Shown here: piece after piece, positions 61,901 through 64,000 of the stretch
How positions within the stretch are numbered: the first letter of the stretch is position 1
How the letters are laid out: each line of letters starts with the position of its first letter
From: Syngnathus acus
Lineage: Eukaryota > Chordata > Actinopteri > Syngnathiformes > Syngnathidae
Direction of reading: 5' to 3'
DNA: 64,000 bases
Assembly (NCBI RefSeq): GCF_901709675.1
Contig: NC_051097.1
Span: forward strand, 7,604,039 to 7,668,038
The notes under the pieces: generated by a model
Told to the model about the DNA's origin: nothing
The model's input: the letters and a program-made list of their open reading frames with translations, nothing else
Database searches by the model: none
Position numbers and translations under genes: made by a program

Positions 61901-63829
61901 GTCCGGAGAACCCGTGGCTGGTCCAAGCGTACGTGCATGCCGCCAAACACCCCTTCGCCTCCGTGGTGGGCCAGGAGGTCTTTCAAAGCGGCATCATCCC
62001 CTCCGACACTGACTTCCGCATCTACCGAGACTTTGGTAACATTCCAGGTATCCACATCAAATTATTTCCTTTCATTTTCATATCATAATTTTATTAATAA
62101 TGGTGTTTTTTTATTTATGTCTGGAATTTAGGTGCTATAAAAGCTTGAATTTAACCCTCAATGGATAATTATGCCCGATTTTTTTTTTTGAATATATATT
62201 TGAATATGCTTTTCATTTCTGTTTCTGCAGGCATTGACCTGGCGTTCATCGAGAACGGTTTCATCTATCACACCAAGTACGACACCGCCGATAGAATCCT
62301 CACGGGCTCCATACAGAGAGCAGGTATTCTCTTTAATAACCCCCCCCCCCCCCCCCCCCCCCCCTCCAGAGCATATTTATTAATCACTCATTGCTGCACT
62401 TCAGTAAAGTGAACAATTTGAAACTCCACAGACAGGCCAATGGAAACAAAGATAGATGTGACGGTAATTATAAAGGCACAGCTGCTGCCTTAAAATAAGC
62501 GAAGCAGAGCACACAGGACATGGCTTCTCTGCGAGACCGTTTTTGGTTTTATAGCGTTCAGCGCTTTTCTTATCTCATTATCTGGCAGGCGAGGCGGTAA
62601 AAGATGCACACGTAGCCAGCGGACCTGCCACAGATGCGCTCCATTACCTGCCTGCATGCCGCTTGAAAAATTGCACTCCGCCTAGCAGACAATCCGGTCT
62701 GTCAGCAAAAAAAAAAAAAAATAGGCAGATGCTCTGCCTCACCCCCCATATCTTTTCTGCAAAAGACATGAATTATGAGAGAGAGAGAGAGAGGAAGAAT
62801 GTGTTGTCGTGATATTTTTAGGTTGGCATGAAGCAGGCTGCTCTGCAAGTTGGAGTAAGCCTTCACATACTCAAAAAAAAAACCAGCAGAATTTTCCAGC
62901 AACACAAATGGCGCCAGTGAGAACAATAAATGCATTGTCTCGCTCGGGTGTTTGTTGTGCTTTTAAGGATTTAAGCATGCAGTTAACAGTGCTTAATATA
63001 CGGGGGGAAGAAATGCTAAAAATGCTATATATGCACGTTTTTAACGTCATTTACAAATGACATGATTCATGTTTTCGTTGTTTGCCCACATCTGCTTTTA
63101 ATATTGTGGTTGCCTTATTAGCTTTGTGACATCTCAAGGTAGTAAAAGTGTTTAGTGATTGATGAGATGACACTTTTAAGAGCAAAGATGGCAAGATTTT
63201 TTTTTTTTTGGAAACTCATCCCTAGGTGACAACATCCTGGCCGTCCTCAAGCACCTCCTCATGTCTGAGAAACTGGCCGACTCCTCCGAGTATCGCCACG
63301 GCAACATGGTGTTCTTCGACGTGCTGGGCGTGGCCGTGGTGGCGTACCCGGCCCGCGTCGGCACCATCCTTAACTACATGGTCGCCGTGGCAACCTTCAT
63401 CTACCTGGCCAGGAAAGCCTCTCTGCCAGGCAACCGCGGTGGGTTTCAAATAACACTTGAATTATTATCGTTCCGGGCCCTGAGCCGAGCCAGAAAAAAA
63501 GCTTAAGCTCGTTTCCATTTCTGACAATTAACCATGTAGTGATTTACCACCAAGGCCATTTAACACTTTTATTTTTTTTTCTCCATGAATTGCATCCATC
63601 TTCCACAGGCGGGCGCTACGTTCGAGATCTGGCCTGTGCCACAGGTGTGGCGCTGTTGGGCTGGGTGGTTGCGTTCCTGTCGGTTCTGATCGTGGCCGTG
63701 CTGGTGACCCTGCTGGGCCGCTCCATGTTCTGGTACACCCATTTCTACGCCGCTGTGGTCCTTTACGGTTCCGTGGCCACCGGCAAGATGGTGCTGGTGC
63801 ACACCCTGGCCAAGAACCTCTACTACAGG
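59000..63829 (+). CDS. ermp1: ERMP1, endoplasmic reticulum M28 metallopeptidase (3' end missing)
   Basis: Eight exons join in frame: 59000-59268, 60239-60546, 61362-61489, 61567-61672, 61901-62047, 62231-62323, 63226-63438 and 63609-63829. The last ends at a GT donor, so the gene continues beyond the window; about 495 of an expected 900 residues are present. A basic cytoplasmic N-terminus precedes a membrane segment ([20 protein letters not shown]). The lumenal M28 peptidase domain shows its zinc and catalytic motifs: [20 protein letters not shown] (His and Asp), NGAEEN (Glu-Glu) and [12 protein letters not shown] (His). Further membrane segments follow ([20 protein letters not shown]). ERMP1 (Felix-ina) is an ER membrane aminopeptidase-like enzyme linked to ovarian follicle organisation and the unfolded protein response. 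In human it neighbours MLANA and KIAA2026 at 9p24, consistent with this window. Confidence 0.93.
62340..62364. repeat. poly-C homopolymer (25 bases)
   Basis: An uninterrupted run of C just after exon 6 of ermp1, inside the intron. The exact length is likely unreliable. Confidence 0.85.
62365..63225 (+). other. ermp1: ermp1 intron, nothing further recognised
   Basis: Mixed-composition sequence with a short GA repeat near 62778-62793 and several A and T runs. No conserved frame or RNA gene was seen. Confidence 0.5.
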
Positions 63830-64000
63830 GTGAGCAACAAAGAGGAATTTATAAGACACAGATCACTTCAAATATTTTGTTTTGTTTATTTTATTGGTGA
63901 TCTGAAATCATGAAGAAAATAGGATACTAAATTAGAAACTAAATGGAGTCCAGGATAGGAATCCTCAATGCTACAGTGGTTGAATTTTGAGTTCTTCATT

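Overview
The window is vertebrate nuclear DNA, almost certainly from a ray-finned fish. Genes are split into many short exons with GT-AG introns, the encoded proteins are clear vertebrate orthologues, and one gene belongs to the fish ORA (V1R-like) chemoreceptor family. Most listed genes were read by joining exons by eye against remembered family sequences. Exon edges given to the base for zdhhc8-like, mlana, uhrf2, oaz1 and ermp1 were checked for phase; those of nup155, nipbl and part of kiaa2026 are approximate.

Layout, left to right: first coding exon of a ZDHHC5/8-type palmitoyltransferase (minus, rest off the left edge); an intronless ORA receptor (plus); nup155 (minus) and nipbl (minus), head-to-tail as in human 5p13; a complete 7SL (SRP) RNA gene (plus); mlana (plus); kiaa2026 (minus); uhrf2 (plus); an ornithine decarboxylase antizyme gene with its programmed +1 frameshift site and pseudoknot (minus); and ermp1 (plus, running off the right edge). 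Three gene pairs converge with closely spaced 3' ends (ora/nup155, mlana/kiaa2026, uhrf2/oaz1). Three pairs diverge from GC-rich spacers (nipbl/mlana, kiaa2026/uhrf2, oaz1/ermp1).

The genes do not form one pathway, but several meet in chromatin: nipbl loads cohesin, uhrf2 reads methylated DNA and histones, and kiaa2026 carries an atypical bromodomain. The gene content joins human 5p13 (NUP155-NIPBL) to human 9p24 (MLANA-KIAA2026-UHRF2-ERMP1), with an antizyme gene inserted whose closest human counterpart is on 19p13.3.

Points most worth a second look: a dense cluster of single-base frameshifts confined to the middle of nipbl (about 21.6-25.1 kb) with intact exons on both sides; the antizyme recoding signal; a 7SL gene with paired CRE-like promoter sites; an AT-hook-like insert in uhrf2; a small unrecognised antisense reading frame in uhrf2 intron 1; and the paralogon position of the antizyme gene. 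I found no CRISPR array, integrated virus or operon-like system.
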